Shown one piece after another: positions 37,123-49,520 of a DNA stretch of 64,000 bases. This DNA is from Lunularia cruciata. Taxonomy: Eukaryota > Streptophyta > Marchantiopsida > Lunulariales > Lunulariaceae. The stretch is from contig OX419761.1 in assembly GCA_948567375.1 (NCBI GenBank), forward strand, positions 18,142,243-18,206,242, read 5' to 3'. The notes under the pieces are model-generated. The model searched no databases and had not been told where the DNA came from. It saw nothing but the letters and a program-made list of their open reading frames with translations. A program made the position numbers and the translations under genes. Position 1 is the stretch's first letter. The number at the start of each line of letters is the position of its first letter.

Positions 37123-38589
37123 AAGATGGTCAATGGATCTACATAGTATTATATTTCTATATCCAATCCAACTCATCTGAATGCATTGGGAGATCTTGAA
37201 AGTATATAACCAAACTTACATATAAATCTGCATTATAATCTCCCCACTCCAAGTTAAGGAAGTCAATAATTGAGCATGTGAGTACTAGGAATCTATCTAG
37301 TGGAGCTCTCAAGAGGTCCCATAATGAGGTATGTAAATCTCCTACTCTCATGAAAAAGGAGTAAATTTTAGAGAATAGATAAAACCATGTGAATGGTTCC
37401 TTCAATGTAGAAGGACTGCACTATCAACTATCAATATATCTTGAAGGCATAGATCCAAGGTTGAAAAAAGTCCATGTGTGAAACCTCAAAACTTGTCTTG
37501 ATTCCCATCCTCTATATAAAGTAAGGTCATGAGGCACACCTTAGTGTGTACTTTTGGAAGTAGGAAACCCTCACCCACATGGATTGGATGAAATGCTCTA
37601 CCTCTACCCTTATGCTATTCATCCAAATTATAACTTCAAACCAAGTCAAATAATATTTCACAAACTCTTTAACTCTGAGTTGTGATATATACATAAATGT
37701 ACTTCTATCTCTATAATGCATTGACCATAACCACTCTATTGAGTTCCTCCACTAGATATAGAGAGAAATTGTATCTCACATAATATCTACAAGAAAACCA
37801 AGATCAAAAACTAAAATCTTCCTTTGCTTATCCTGAACATAAATGATTAGAGGAATAAACCCTTTAGGTCTACTCAATTTGTCTCTCAATATCTTAAGTG
37901 TAGAAAGCACTCAAAGTAGTGTCATACTCCTCTCTTGAAGCCACTAAATCTCCTTGTGTATGTTTGAAAGCAGGTGTGGATGCATGATCATCCAACAATC
38001 AGAGTCAAGGTCTCCAAGCAATTATATCCCTATTGGATGCAATAATGCTAGGTTCTCATGTAGACCCATGAGTTACACTCTTTGTACTCTTGATCTAAGT
38101 CCAATGAATCATACTTTGTATATGCTCAATCAAGCAAGCTCACTTGTAAGGAGTAGTGGGTTTACCCATGCAAGGGAGTGCTTGCTTGCATAGAGGGGTG
38201 TAGGTTTAAGGTAGAAAATAGATCAAATTGTTCATATTGACTTGCTTGCTAATGAGTTGCACATTAATTGAAAACACTAAATAGGAAAGGAGGGTTTCAA
38301 GAGAGTTTTACTCACATGGGGAGAGGGATACTCCAACACAACGGTTACTTTCAGCCGAAGAGAGTTAAGATTTGCTTCTTGAACTCACTCTATCAAGTTT
38401 CAAATTTTACTTTTGTCTTGCCAACCCTAGTTTATATGAGTTATCTTATCCTTGATCTGGTGAAATCCAATGAATTATTTGCACTGGTTAATATCATCCA
38501 TCCCGTCCCATTGCTTCTTATAATAGAAAATGTCTACCATGGGATCCAATTAAAAGAATTGCTCTCACTCTCACCAGTTTGGAAATTGC
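37123..38589. other. Intergenic DNA, nothing recognised
   Basis: No coding or repeat signal beyond short frames. Confidence 0.5.
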
Positions 38590-39480
38590 TTACCTAATTT
38601 CAAAAATTGCTCACCCTCTCTACAATTTATCATTTCCTCATTTCCATCAACCAGATTTCTCTTCCCTTCCTTTCTCCAAGTCACTTTTCATCTGTCCTTC
38701 CCTCTCAAAAAAAATTTCTCCCTCTCCCCCTCAACTGTCCTTTTATCTATCTCTCCTTCTCAAAATTACTCACTTGATTTTGTATCTTCTTTTCAAAAGG
38801 TCTCCTTCCTTCTATCTAAAAAGTACTCAAGTCTCCTTCCTTCTGTCTATCCCTGCATTCTCCAAATTTCTCCCTTATTTTATCTCTCTCTCCAAAAAGT
38901 TCTCTTGCTTCTAGCTCGAAATTCATGAGGTCTCTTTCCTTTAATTTGTACTTCTCTCTCCCTCTCAAAGATTCTCAAGTCTCCTTTGCTCAATTCTCCC
39001 TTTCCCTTTTAAATTCTCTTGAAACTTCTCAGGTCTCCATTGCTCAATTCTCCTTCTCCTTCTAAAACATTCTCAGTTCTCCTCCTTTTATCTATCCCCC
39101 GTTCTCCCTCTCATAAATTCTTAAGTCTCCTTTAGTAGATTCTATGATCCTCTATCTTGAAAATTCTCAAATCCCTTTCTTTAACCCTAAAAAGTTCTCA
39201 CATCCCCTCCCTATCCCTTCTCTTAAAAAAATCTTCCTTCTCTCCTCGTCTTCTTCTCACTCGGCAAATTTCTTTCTCCTTCTTCTCTAAACTGTCTGCA
39301 TCTCTTTTAAACTTATGTCTATCTCTCCTTTCTAAAAGTCTCTCCTTCTATTTCTCTCATGACCCAAAAGCTCTATGATTTCTTCTCTAGATACCCCTCC
39401 ATCTAGACAATTTCTCCTTGTCTAGTCTCTCTAAGTCTATGTCTATCCCTCCTATTTGAAAGTCTCTCCTTATGTTTATT
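38590..39480. repeat. Pyrimidine-rich degenerate minisatellite
   Basis: About 900 bp with the plus strand almost entirely C and T apart from short A runs. A loose unit of roughly 60 bp recurs, built from CTCAAGTCTCCTTTGCTC and AATTCTCCCTTTCCC variants, clearest at 38820-39130. Long open frames here (for example 109-111 codons) are by-products of the skewed composition. Confidence 0.75.
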
Positions 39481-41620
39481 CGTCCATTTCAACAACTTCT
39501 GTTTCTTTATTCTCATATATATATATAGAAATTTTATAGGGATCTTATTCAGATGTGATTCTTTGTCAATCACCACCGAATCTAAAATTTTACTTTCAAA
39601 AGTGACATTCTAACCCAAGCAAACCCTTCCTACCCAAGCGAATCCTCCCAACATGAGCAAAACCATTCGTAAACCCATTCAAAAACCTAAGTGGATCCCT
39701 CCTAACCCAAGCAAACCCCACCATAAATTAGAATTGTAATTTGGGAGGAGAGAAATCTGGAAAGCACGTACACAAAAGCATTGAAAAGTCCACCAAGGTT
39801 GTGGTGGTATGAAAGGCAACTTTCGAAATGGAAGCTTTGATTTCTTATCTATATTGCTTATTATTTCCACACGTAGTCTCCGTAAACTCATGCCGAAAGT
39901 CAACCTCCTACTCTACACATATTGCTTCTATCAATCAAGAAATTACGCAAGATAATACATGTCTAGATCCATAGGAGAAGATGACAATTTGTACTTTGTG
40001 ATTTAATTGCACTGTCAATTCAATTGTGCTTGTATGTGCTTTTTTAAAAGAAGAGGTGAAATTCAGTCATACCCGACCTATTCATTGTCAATGCCAATTA
40101 AAGCCATAATGGCATTTTCTTTCTTCCATCCCTCTTTTTAAAAATCATGTTCTTGAGCACATCCACTAAAGCACTAAATGAATCCCTATCCATCCCCACC
40201 AATTGCTTAAATGCATGAGTAGCTACCATGATCATGAACTCTTAAGGGAGTGATGCTACAATTCTTTTCTTCAGATACATAAACTCATGGATAAATTCCC
40301 ATCACATTAGAAATTGGTCTATATCATCAATTCCTCCTTGTCACTCCATTCCTCTTAAAATGACTCCCAAGAGTCTCCCTATTCATTATCAGTCCACTCA
40401 AAACTCCCTTCCTCATGTAAAAGTCGGATCCTTAAGTGCACAAATTTCTTATCTCTATAAGAAGCAGGGAAAAATAAAAAACGTATCCGTTGCATCATTG
40501 GATCTTGCGAAGTCATCCTACTTGAAATCACTCTCTTCTGATGGAACACGGTCTGCTACTTCTGATTGAACCCGGTCATTCCTCTCGATGAACCTTTTTC
40601 TTCGAACCCTCTAGAAGCACCACTATGCTAAAGAGAGTACATTACTCATCACCCATTGAACCACAAATATTATCATCAAATCCTAGTGGCGATTGAGTTC
40701 TATTTACAATTCAACTTCCACTAAGAGTGAATGATGTCCTATCACTAAGTTCAAATTTCACCACAAGCAAAAGGTGCCCCGTCATCGAATTCAAGAGCAC
40801 TTGCATTGATCATTGCTACTAATTTCTTATAAACATTTCGGGAACCATAAATTTTCTACAACTCACATTTTCTTATTATAAGGTTTTGCGGCTATGGACC
40901 ACGTCCCATAAAGCTTATCAAATACCACTCACCTGCACCCTTTACAGAATTTATGAACATTCCGTTAGAAATGCTTAAAGGTTCTTTATGGAACCCCCTT
41001 CTTGAAACCCCCTAGTGTGTATAGCTAGCCTTTACTACGATGTCGGTACTTTGGTAACACCACTCATTGTTCGAGGAGTTCGCAGGTTCCCCTCATCAAT
41101 CAATCGATTATTTTATTCTGCGTTCTGCGGTTCTTGACATTCAAGCTTCGAACGTGAAATCTCTCAATGCTGCAGTAAGATTCAAGCATCGAAGGTGACA
41201 TCTCTCGGTGCTGGTGTAGTGTAATGATACTCTTCTTTTCGACTTGAGGCTCCCCAAGTAAGCTGGCTTCACTGGAGAGTGTGCTCTTGGAGACCCGCGA
41301 ACGAACCTCCATGCTTTCGTATTACTACTGATATATCTGTACATTCCTTTTTATCTGAATTTCATGACAAATTCTCCATCTAAATTTCCTGTGTTACTTC
41401 AATATGCAATCGGACAATGTGTTATGGAGAAAGCTTTTAACTATGACATTAAAATCCGTTTGCATTTGTTCGAAAATAATTTTGTAAATATTTAGTCTAG
41501 TTATTGTGTGTGCCAACCTACCATTCGAGACTGACAGAGACACGATTTTCACATTTTTATTTTCTAGTTTACTTCAGACAGTATAGGTTCATTGCTCTCC
41601 ACTAGCCGGGACTATCCACA
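39481..41620. other. Intergenic DNA
   Basis: A short TA repeat lies at about 39518-39529. No gene or element end is recognised in the remainder. Confidence 0.45.
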
Positions 41621-41853
41621 GCTATCACACTAGGTGATATTACTTCAGATATTTCCATTATGTGTAGACTATATACTTAAATAATTTTATGTTCTACGTG
41701 TATATCTAGATATCTAATCATCTAGTGCATATCTAAATATATAGATATATTTCTCATTTCGATGCTATTGGAGCCTAGCCTCATTTATCCATCTACCGTC
41801 TAGGTTTTATCGTTGCACGGCCTGATGAGTCTTCCCATCGTTCTTGTTATCGA
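41621..41853 (+). mobile_element. SINE-like retroposon, copy H (longest, diverged)
   Basis: Starts near ATCACACTAGGTGATAT and carries, in order, TGTGTAGAC, GATGCTATTGGAGCCTAG, a drifted GATGAGTCTTCCCATCG and TTCTTGTTATCG. It matches copy E at its 5' part and copies B and G further on, and so links all segments into one family. It is the most diverged of the long copies. No clear target duplication was found. Confidence 0.65.
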
Positions 41854-44800
41854 TGTTTCTCAGGGATCTTAGCACCTCCATCTCTATATCGATCATTTGA
41901 TGTCAATTTCTACAGAGTATTTGTTCCAGTGTGATTTATTTGAGCTCATGAGTGGTTTTGTTGGACTTGTATTTTTTCTGGTACATATCCTCTATACTAG
42001 TTTTTACTCTATGCAATCGAACTCTGGAGGCAGGAAAGACAAAAGGAAGTCCTCGAGGGAAATTCATCGAGGGAAATCCTTACATAGAGTTTTCTTTTAC
42101 TATTAGCAGAATTTTGTAAAGAAATGAGTTAAAAAAAGAAGAAAAAGAGAGTTGAAAATCAGAACGTGGGGAGAAATTGCTTTTATTCAACCCACCCAAA
42201 TACTTACAGAAATCAGATTATTGCCGATACTCAAGAGAGTCAGTTTTATATAGAAGTGTTAATCTTCCTTTTTAAAGTTTTAGGGTTTTTGCAGTAAAAC
42301 TTCAATTTTGAGAGAGAAGTAAAGGGGCTTTAGGTCAGAAATTGTAGTTGCGTCATAGTTTGTATTATCCGGGTAATCCATTGACATCAAAAGAGTTTTG
42401 AGATGAAGACAAACTAAAATTTGCTTCCTTCATAGAGTATGGTCTCCTGGTAACGTGTAAGCCGTAACTCATCCACCAACCAGTCATAGATGGTCAAGAA
42501 TGCAACCAAATTAATGCCAAGCTCATATAAAGATATACGTTTTCATGTGGAAATCTATTCTTGATGTTGATCACAAAAGAGAACGTCTTCAGTCAAATGT
42601 CAAAAGGGCAATAAGATATGAAGTACCATAAGTAGAATCCTCCAATTAATTTCCTTCTAAAAATCAAAATAACGATATTTGCATTACCCAGTTCTTTTAT
42701 TCTGGTTGATCATGACGCTCTTCATTTAGCTTAACTTCTCTTTCTCCTTCTCCTTCTCCTCTTGTTTGTGTGATAATTTTGTCATAGATGACATGGCTGA
42801 ATATGACGTTCACAATAGGAAAGAGGTCCAGGAGTAATCATGTGCGTATGTAGAGTTCTATCTAAAGGAGAGAAAGATCCCTGAGCGTCTAGACGTCTGT
42901 AATCTGCCATCTCCTCCCAATTTAGATGAATCAAAATTGCTCAGAACTTCAAAGTATTCTGTCAAAAGGAGTCTCATACGATGAGTAATTTTGACGTGTC
43001 TTCTGTACACTTTTACCTTCTTCTCTTTTCCATCACTTTATTCTCATTCTTTCCTTTTTGCTACAACAGTCTAGAGCGCAAAGATACAGATGTTTCTTGA
43101 CGGTTAGAAGTTATTACTCTAGAGATAATCTCAAAACCTCCTGTAGATCTACATCTTTAGATTGACCGCTACGTCTCTGAAGAGAATATTTCGTCGTGCA
43201 CATATCTACTATGAATTCCACAGGACCATCCACTCTTCATTTGCGAATCTCTCCCGGAAAAAGTCTCCAGTGTTTGTCTTTCTCATTCATTGTCATCAGT
43301 TTCTAACTAAGGGCTTCACGATTTCTAACGAGGGCAAAGTTTAGCGATTCCTGAGCTCGCCTTCGGAAAGTGTTCAAAAACTTCGGTTTACTTCATTCAT
43401 CCCTTCCGATTGTCCCACATTACTGAAGGAGACATGTTCCGAAGCTCCAGAGATTTGATAGCGTGTCGTTTCGAGCATAGTATCAATACACGAATCAAAC
43501 TCTTGGAACTTTGCTAGACAGCATGGCCTTTTGACGTACAGTTTTCTGGCTCTGGGATTCCTTTGTAGCTCTTCACAACAATAAACTGATGAGCGCGAGA
43601 GTCAAATCCCCACACAACTCTTTTGGTTTCCAGGTGGGCGCCAAGAAGATGTTGAACTTATTTAGTCATCAAACGACAGCATCGAGAAACCTGACTCAGT
43701 CTCAAATATTCCAATAAAACATCCGGGGTATCAAACTGCAACCTTGATAAGGAAGTTACCTTTCGGAGATAGCAAACGCAGACGAATTTTCGCCCCCATG
43801 AACGACTCCTAGACAATCTGAAAGGGTACATCAGAAACACCAACCGGACACACAGGATTCAGTATAATATGCATACTTTTGGTCTAAGTCTACGGAGATG
43901 ACGAGAGATGAGTCTTTACAATCTTGGGAATGACGGAGGAATCATTCCCAAAACTATATGACTCTTCAAGAGCAGTCTGAAAAGCCACCTTTGGCTCTTG
44001 CGGTGGGTAAGAGTAGCAAAGATAAAAAAGAACATAACGTTTCCTTATCACCTCTTTGTTTGTGGTTCTTTCTGGAGTTCAGGACGTGTAGGACATCCAC
44101 CCAATGTTTTGACAGGGTGAATGAGACCTTATGTCCCACCTCTTTTAGCATCCAACTGTAGCTGGACCACCAGAACCGAACCTGATTCGGATACCCCAGT
44201 CCTCAAGGTGTCTATAATCGTGAAAAATTTTCACGCAGACGAGAGATTCTTCGCAGGTCTTGGCCAAGTTACAGATGTTCCAATCATGCTATAGACATCT
44301 CTGTCGGGACTGACGTTGATATGACTAAACGAGAGAACTTTCATGCTGCAACCATATCTGTCCTAATCTCCAGACATTTCACCGGTTCGAGTTTACCAAG
44401 TCCTAATAGCTGCTGCCGCGTCCCATAATCTGTCTCCATATGTTGTGTGTTGGAAGAATCAATTGTTTAAAAGTCCCTGTAAGAGCGTGCACTGCTTGTT
44501 GTTATTCAAAAGATTATACATTGAGTGGAGAAAGAGATCCCACTGCATGTGTCTTTCTTTCTACGCCGCCCGCCATGCATCCACGTTAGATTGAGCAGCA
44601 GAATGCAAAACCATTCTGTTGTGATTGCAAAAGGAATTCGCAGAATGGTTACGGGACAGGGTGATCGAGCACCCATCAAAATTGACGGAATAAGAAGCTA
44701 TAGAGTCACTGACAGTCAAAATTGTACGGTTTATATAAAGTCCATGGGACATCGTAAGATTTTATAAAATATCTCTATGCACACTTATGAAATATTTGAT

Positions 44801-44873
44801 TATAGGCCACTCCGACCACTAAATTATCACAGAATGATTGCAAGGTTCAGCCGTGCAGAATTGAAAACCCGTA
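41854..44873. other. Intergenic DNA
   Basis: A small TTCTCC-type run occurs at 42735-42765. No gene, tRNA or element boundary is supported. Confidence 0.45.
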
Positions 44874-44896
44874 GTATACCACTTGAAGTGGTATAC
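44874..44896. repeat. 23-bp palindrome at the 5' junction of retroposon copy D
   Basis: GTATACCACT (44874-44883) and its exact inverse (44887-44896) surround TGA. The palindrome overlaps the left target duplication CCACTTGAAGT (44879-44889) and the first bases of the inserted retroposon. Confidence 0.9.
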
Positions 44897-44939
44897 TTCC
44901 CATCCTTCATTTTTCCTACGCGGTCGCCTTTTTTCATTT
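44890..44939 (+). mobile_element. SINE-like retroposon, copy D, with 11-bp target duplication
   Basis: A 50-bp insert flanked by CCACTTGAAGT at 44879-44889 and 44940-44950. It contains CCCATCCTTC and ends CCTACGCGGTCGCCTTTTTT, the family's common 3' end with a run of six T. It is strongly 5'-truncated. Its first seven bases, GGTATAC, are the inverse of the host bases GTATACC that begin five bases before the left duplication and overlap its first two bases. Confidence 0.82.
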
Positions 44940-45030
44940 CCACTTGAAGTTAGACATCCGGTATATCATCTCGATCTTCTATAACCTTTATTTTAACGCA
45001 CGATGCAGACAGGTTAAATGCGCTTTTCTT

Positions 45031-45150
45031 CCTTCATCATGGCCGGTTTCTTCTCTTGGTTATGATGCCATCATCGATTGTAATCATCGTCCTTCATCAT
45101 GGCCGGTTTCTTCTCTTGGTTATGATGCCATCATCGATTGTAATCATCGT
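45031..45150. repeat. Perfect tandem duplication, 60-bp unit
   Basis: Units 45031-45090 and 45091-45150 are identical, each starting CCTTCATCATGGCCGG and ending GTAATCATCGT. The identity implies a recent slippage or unequal exchange. Being a multiple of three, the unit keeps a 73-codon frame open, but that frame has no other coding evidence. Confidence 0.97.
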
Positions 45151-45810
45151 CCTTCAATGACATAGAGATAACAGAGATAGTGATGTATTACAAAAACCAC
45201 CAAAATTGCACATCGTGGAACTGCCAAAGGACGCCATTCAATGCTATAATGTCGTCTGTTTGACATTATAGCAACCCCGTCTTAACAAAGAGGGTCGGAA
45301 ACGAAGTTTCTTCAGTTTTGTACATGATATCTATCTAGACTTAAATTTCATTTACATATTGATGCCAAATCTTGGAAAAATCTGGTTAGACTGAGAACCT
45401 TCGCGTGGTAGTTCTGTTTCTATACATTATTCTTAAACGTGCTGCTCCTCTTCTCTCCTTACATTTAGTTATCCAAGTATGTGTTACACGAAAACTAAAT
45501 AGAATACTTTTTTGGAGTTTCTGTCAATAATAATAGACAAGGATAAAATGCAGTTGTAAGTATACCAAACTGAAGAGCTCAGAGAATTACCTTGGAAGGC
45601 TTGTTAAACTTAAAATGCTACAACATATTTGTGTTAATTTGATATCTATAAGTTGAGAGATATGTTTTTTTTTTGTGTCATACTTACATTTCAGGAGGGA
45701 ATATTTACAAAGGACAGAATTGTCAATGGAAAATTTACTATACTCTAAACAGAGAGCATGTTTTCTCCTGTCATGTTATCGTTCTTGAGTGTGACAATCC
45801 ATAAGAGAGC
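45151..45810. other. Intergenic DNA
   Basis: Nothing recognised. Confidence 0.5.
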
Positions 45811-45943
45811 AATCACACTAGATGATACTTCTTTGGCCTATCCTTAGCTCGGATATCTTAGATGCAGTTGAGCAGATTTCTCATATCTATTCTATTGGGC
45901 TTAGCCCCATTTTACATGTTTTGTATTTCACCCTTCGTTCTTG
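45811..45943 (+). mobile_element. SINE-like retroposon, copy E
   Basis: Begins near AATCACACTAGATGATAC, carries TTAGCTCGGATATCTTAG and TATTGGGCTTAGCCCC, and ends around CCTTCGTTCTTG, short of the common GGTCGCC end. It aligns with copy B over the middle part and with copy H over the 5' part. Confidence 0.7.
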
Positions 45944-46150
45944 AAAGGTTATATTGACTTAGTTTTCAAACTTCGAAAGAGTGAAAGTGTTCAAATTTTG
46001 AAAGAGTGAAAACCTAGGTAGAGGAGACTGTATAAATGCCGATATAGCCGAGGGAGGATATATGGTGCCTTAATCCCATCGCTAACACTAAGCAACTCCG
46101 TGTTTGAAAGATAGGACCACCCTGGACTAGCTAGCACAAAGGGAATGAAT

Positions 46151-46210
46151 GCGACCTTGTGTGATAACAAGAAGGACTGGAAGACCCCATCAAGTCGTAC
46201 AAGGAAAGAC
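46151..46210 (-). mobile_element. SINE-like retroposon fragment, copy F
   Basis: Plus-strand sequence carries GCGACC, then GACTGGAAGACCCC and CAAGTCGTACAAGGAAAGAC, a diverged core of the family in the same orientation as copies A to C. Confidence 0.7.
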
Positions 46211-46652
46211 ACCAAGTACCGGGGAAGAAGATGTTGATGATGTACCACCAGTTTTATGCAATACAGCTGACAAACTCATGTGAAGATCGTGCAGAGAAAA
46301 CTCGGACAGATTGCTGCTGGGGTGTACCTAAAGATAAAGGCAAGATATTTTCGTTTCAGCAATGTCATTCCAGGCGTGCAGGACGAGACTCCACATAGTA
46401 AAGAGCTGTGTCGGCAATATCGAGGTTCCTGGTTCGTTGTGAAGTAAAGGACGAACGACTCAATAGTTCTGTTCGTAATTTGGCATTGGTAGTTGCAGGT
46501 GGTCGTGTGTCCGAATTGGGGACGGATATTCAATGGATGACTCCCAGCGCATCCATAGTGTTCCAATTCAAATGAAGATTTTAATACTGTGTTCGTTGAA
46601 TCGGGCACCGTTGCTGACAAGGAGTTCGCGTCAGTCGTTAGAATAGAGGACT

Positions 46653-46653
46653 G

Positions 46654-46685
<32 letters not shown>

Positions 46686-46686
46686 T
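46653..46686. repeat. TA microsatellite followed by GA repeats
   Basis: About eleven TA dinucleotides run directly into five GA dinucleotides. Confidence 0.95.
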
Positions 46687-47949
46687 TCTAAAGTTATAAA
46701 TATCTTTCTCTTGGGGGTCTTCTATGTGCTCGGTTTTCTCGGAAAGGGCGAGGAGGGTCGGTTGATCTGGTATGATCATCTGGTATTACCTAGAGAAATT
46801 AAAGATATGAATTAAACTTTTCTGCAAAACTTATTGGTAGAGAATTATTTTTTCTTAAGTGAATCCCCGTTAGATGTGGGTCCTTTTTCCCTTTGACGTT
46901 ATGAATTAGTGACAGGAGGTCTTTCGCCGAGAGGACCTTTTATTTGCATTTCATCTGGACTCAAATGCAGTCCATATGCATGTGAAGAGTAACACCGAGT
47001 CCAAATATATACCCCGAAAAAGGAAAAAGGAAAAAAGAAAAAATACAAAGACACTAAGACCTGCAGAAAAAGTTTTGGGTCAAGGTTTTGGATTTAAGCT
47101 CTTCATGCCATTTCAAGTTAGATCTACACGAAATTCTAGGTTTCTAATCTTTATTAATCACCAATGAAGTCCAGAGGCATGTGAAAGTTTTGGATTTAAG
47201 CTCTTCATGCCAGTTCAGGTTAAATCAGGTTCACAACATTTCAGATTCCCATGTTAATCACCGATGCACGCACGAACAGTCAGAACTGCTTAATGGTGAG
47301 TGGTGGAAGCTAGCTAGTTGTACTTTTCTGTTGATTAACGACTTATCAGTTCATGTCGAGCTGAGTTCAATGTTAGATATTATCTGAAGAGTTATCTGAT
47401 TGGGAACAATGTACTGTAGATTCAGATCATCAGAAGGACATATTTAGCTCAATGTGCGGAGCACGGAATCTTTGTTTTAAGATCTGGAAATCGCTGTGTT
47501 TGACAATGAAAGCACCAAGATCTAGTCATGTTAACCGCATGCAGGTTTGTGTTGCATAGGATAGCATTTCTGGAACGGAATATTTTGGTTTTAATCTTGA
47601 CTTCAACCAATAATGTGTACAGGCCACTCTCGATAAGTGCAATGCTTCCTTTCGAGGCCCGAGATTGTACAGTTATACACTTATACATAATTGCAACTTC
47701 TAGAAGAACTCGTAATTATCCAGGGTTTGGATTAGTTTCAATTTTTAGTGCAGATTACACTGATCGACAATAGGGTTATATTGATATTGACCATTATATA
47801 CCGACTTCTCCCAGTCAAGTATGCAATTTCATCCAGGACCATTTGTGCTTATTTCACTGGTAGGAGCGTTTCACTGGTTTCAATTATTCTCTATCTCGTT
47901 TCCTATGGTCACCAAAGGCAAAGGAAACCGTTTGAACGAGCTCCAAAGG
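46687..47949. other. Intergenic DNA left of the pogo relic
   Basis: A short near-duplicate occurs: TTTTGGATTTAAGCTCTTCA is found at about 47085-47104 and again near 47190-47209, each followed by a form of TGCCA(T/G)TTCA. No gene is supported. Confidence 0.5.
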
Positions 47950-49520
47950 TCAGAGATCATCTCTAGATTGAGTATGCCCGATCTCTCAAAGTAAGCAAGC
48001 ATTGGCCAGAGAGTATGACATCAACAAAGGTACCATCTGCAAGACCTGGGAGAACCGAGAAACGATTCAAAGAAGATGTGCTTTGATGTCTGGAGAAGCA
48101 AGAATGCAAATGTATAGAGCATCCATTAGTCGGTTTTCACAGGTGGAAGATAAGCTATAGATTTGTACTGGTAGCATACATAGTGCCAATTTACCAATTC
48201 CACCATTGTCAACAATTGTCAAAGCAAGGCAAATTGCAGCAGAGCTTGGATTTTCTGCTTATGATTTCAAAGCATCTTGGCAATGGCTCAGCCGTTTCCG
48301 TACACTAAAAGGATTACAAAACTTTCTTATGCATGGTGAAGGAGCAGAAGTAAACAAAGAGGATCTAAAGTTGTTTACATCATTGATTGAATTGTATGCC
48401 TTAATCGAGCAATATGACCCAAAAATGTTTATAATATAGATGAAACGGGTTTGTTTTATCAAATGCTACTAAGATACACTTTCCTCATGCCGTCTGAAGA
48501 TCTCGATACCACACGAGGTAGAAAAGAGCCAAAAACCAGGTCTCGCTGATTGTTTGTGCCAATGCTACTAGAATACACAAAGTTTCATGAACATTGGTTG
48601 GAAAGCCTAAAAGTCCAGCTTGCATCAAATATTGCGTATGGTCTCTAAAATACTTCAGTCAAGGCAAACCGCAGATGGATATTGAGGCGTGCTGGAAATG
48701 ATTTAATGAAGTATTTTTATCCCAAAGTGACAAAGCAAATCGTCCGTCGTGTTTTGCTTTTGATGGACAACGCCCCAAGTCACTTTAGAGCATTTGAAAG
48801 GGATGATGTCAAGGTCATTTTCTTTTCTCCAAACTGCACTAGTTGGAAACAACCATGTGATATGGGAATTATAGCTGCACTAAAAAACAGATGCAAATAT
48901 TTGTATCTTCAAGACATCCTTAGTTTTTACGAACTTGATGATGAGATGAAGGCTCATAAGAAAGAGCAAGCAGCCAGGCTTGCACAAGGAGCTGCAGGAG
49001 TGGTTTACGGTAAACCAACACATTTGCTAGATGTTGCACTATACGTGAAACTGGCCTAGGATTCTATCTGTACATTATCATTCATGTGTTGAAGACAGTG
49101 GAAATCATGACGATGGAAGATGCTACCAACAAATTGGAGGCTGATTTGATGGCTAAAAGTTATCCAAAATTTGGTCGCTTTGGACATTCAAATTGGAAAT
49201 AGCAAATTGGAAGAATTCTTACACATCGATGACGAAAACATTGAAGAATATTCACAAGTGGTTCTAGAAGATGTCAATGAAGTGTTCAAGATGATGATTA
49301 TCCACGAAGTTACAAAAGATAATGATGAGTAAAGTAATGATCACGATCTTAATAATCTATCTCTAGAATGCTACATCAATTTTCTCAGCTTTAAAATATT
49401 TTACAAAAGTGTGCTTGAGATGGAAGACCAACTGCTTTGCAATGATGCCCAAGATGAAGCAAGAGACGAGTTTGATGATATAAGGAACTCCTTTGAGTCC
49501 TTTCAGCAAAAACTCAGATA
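47950..49520 (+). pseudogene. pogo/Tigger-type transposase relic (Tc1/mariner superfamily)
   Basis: Remnant of a DNA transposon transposase that cut and pasted DNA through a DDE/D catalytic domain. In order: an N-terminal helix-turn-helix segment (about 47969-48160) with SKQALAREYDINKGTICKTW; a CENP-B-type second HTH (48206-48439) with ARQIAAELGF and FKASWQWLSRFR; the DDE start YNIDETGLFYQ (about 48426-48458); RGRKEPKTRSLIVCANAT; and VGKPKSPACIKYC. The second DDE block (48682-49059) reads LLMDNAPSH and then SPNCTSWKQPCDMGIIAALK, the signature of pogo/Tigger transposases. The pieces lie in different frames and stop codons intervene (for example after VEDKL near 48158), so it is inactive. A tail rich in Asp and Glu continues to about 49520. 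Terminal inverted repeats were not found. Confidence 0.88.

Noticed and set aside
38579-39378. Long plus-strand frames of 111 and 73 codons rich in Leu and Ser
   Set aside because: They result from the CT-rich minisatellite, which lacks stop codons in some frames.
43586-43610. Hammerhead ribozyme candidate at CTGATGAGCGCGAGAG
   Set aside because: The required GAAA after stem II is absent and the outer stems do not pair.
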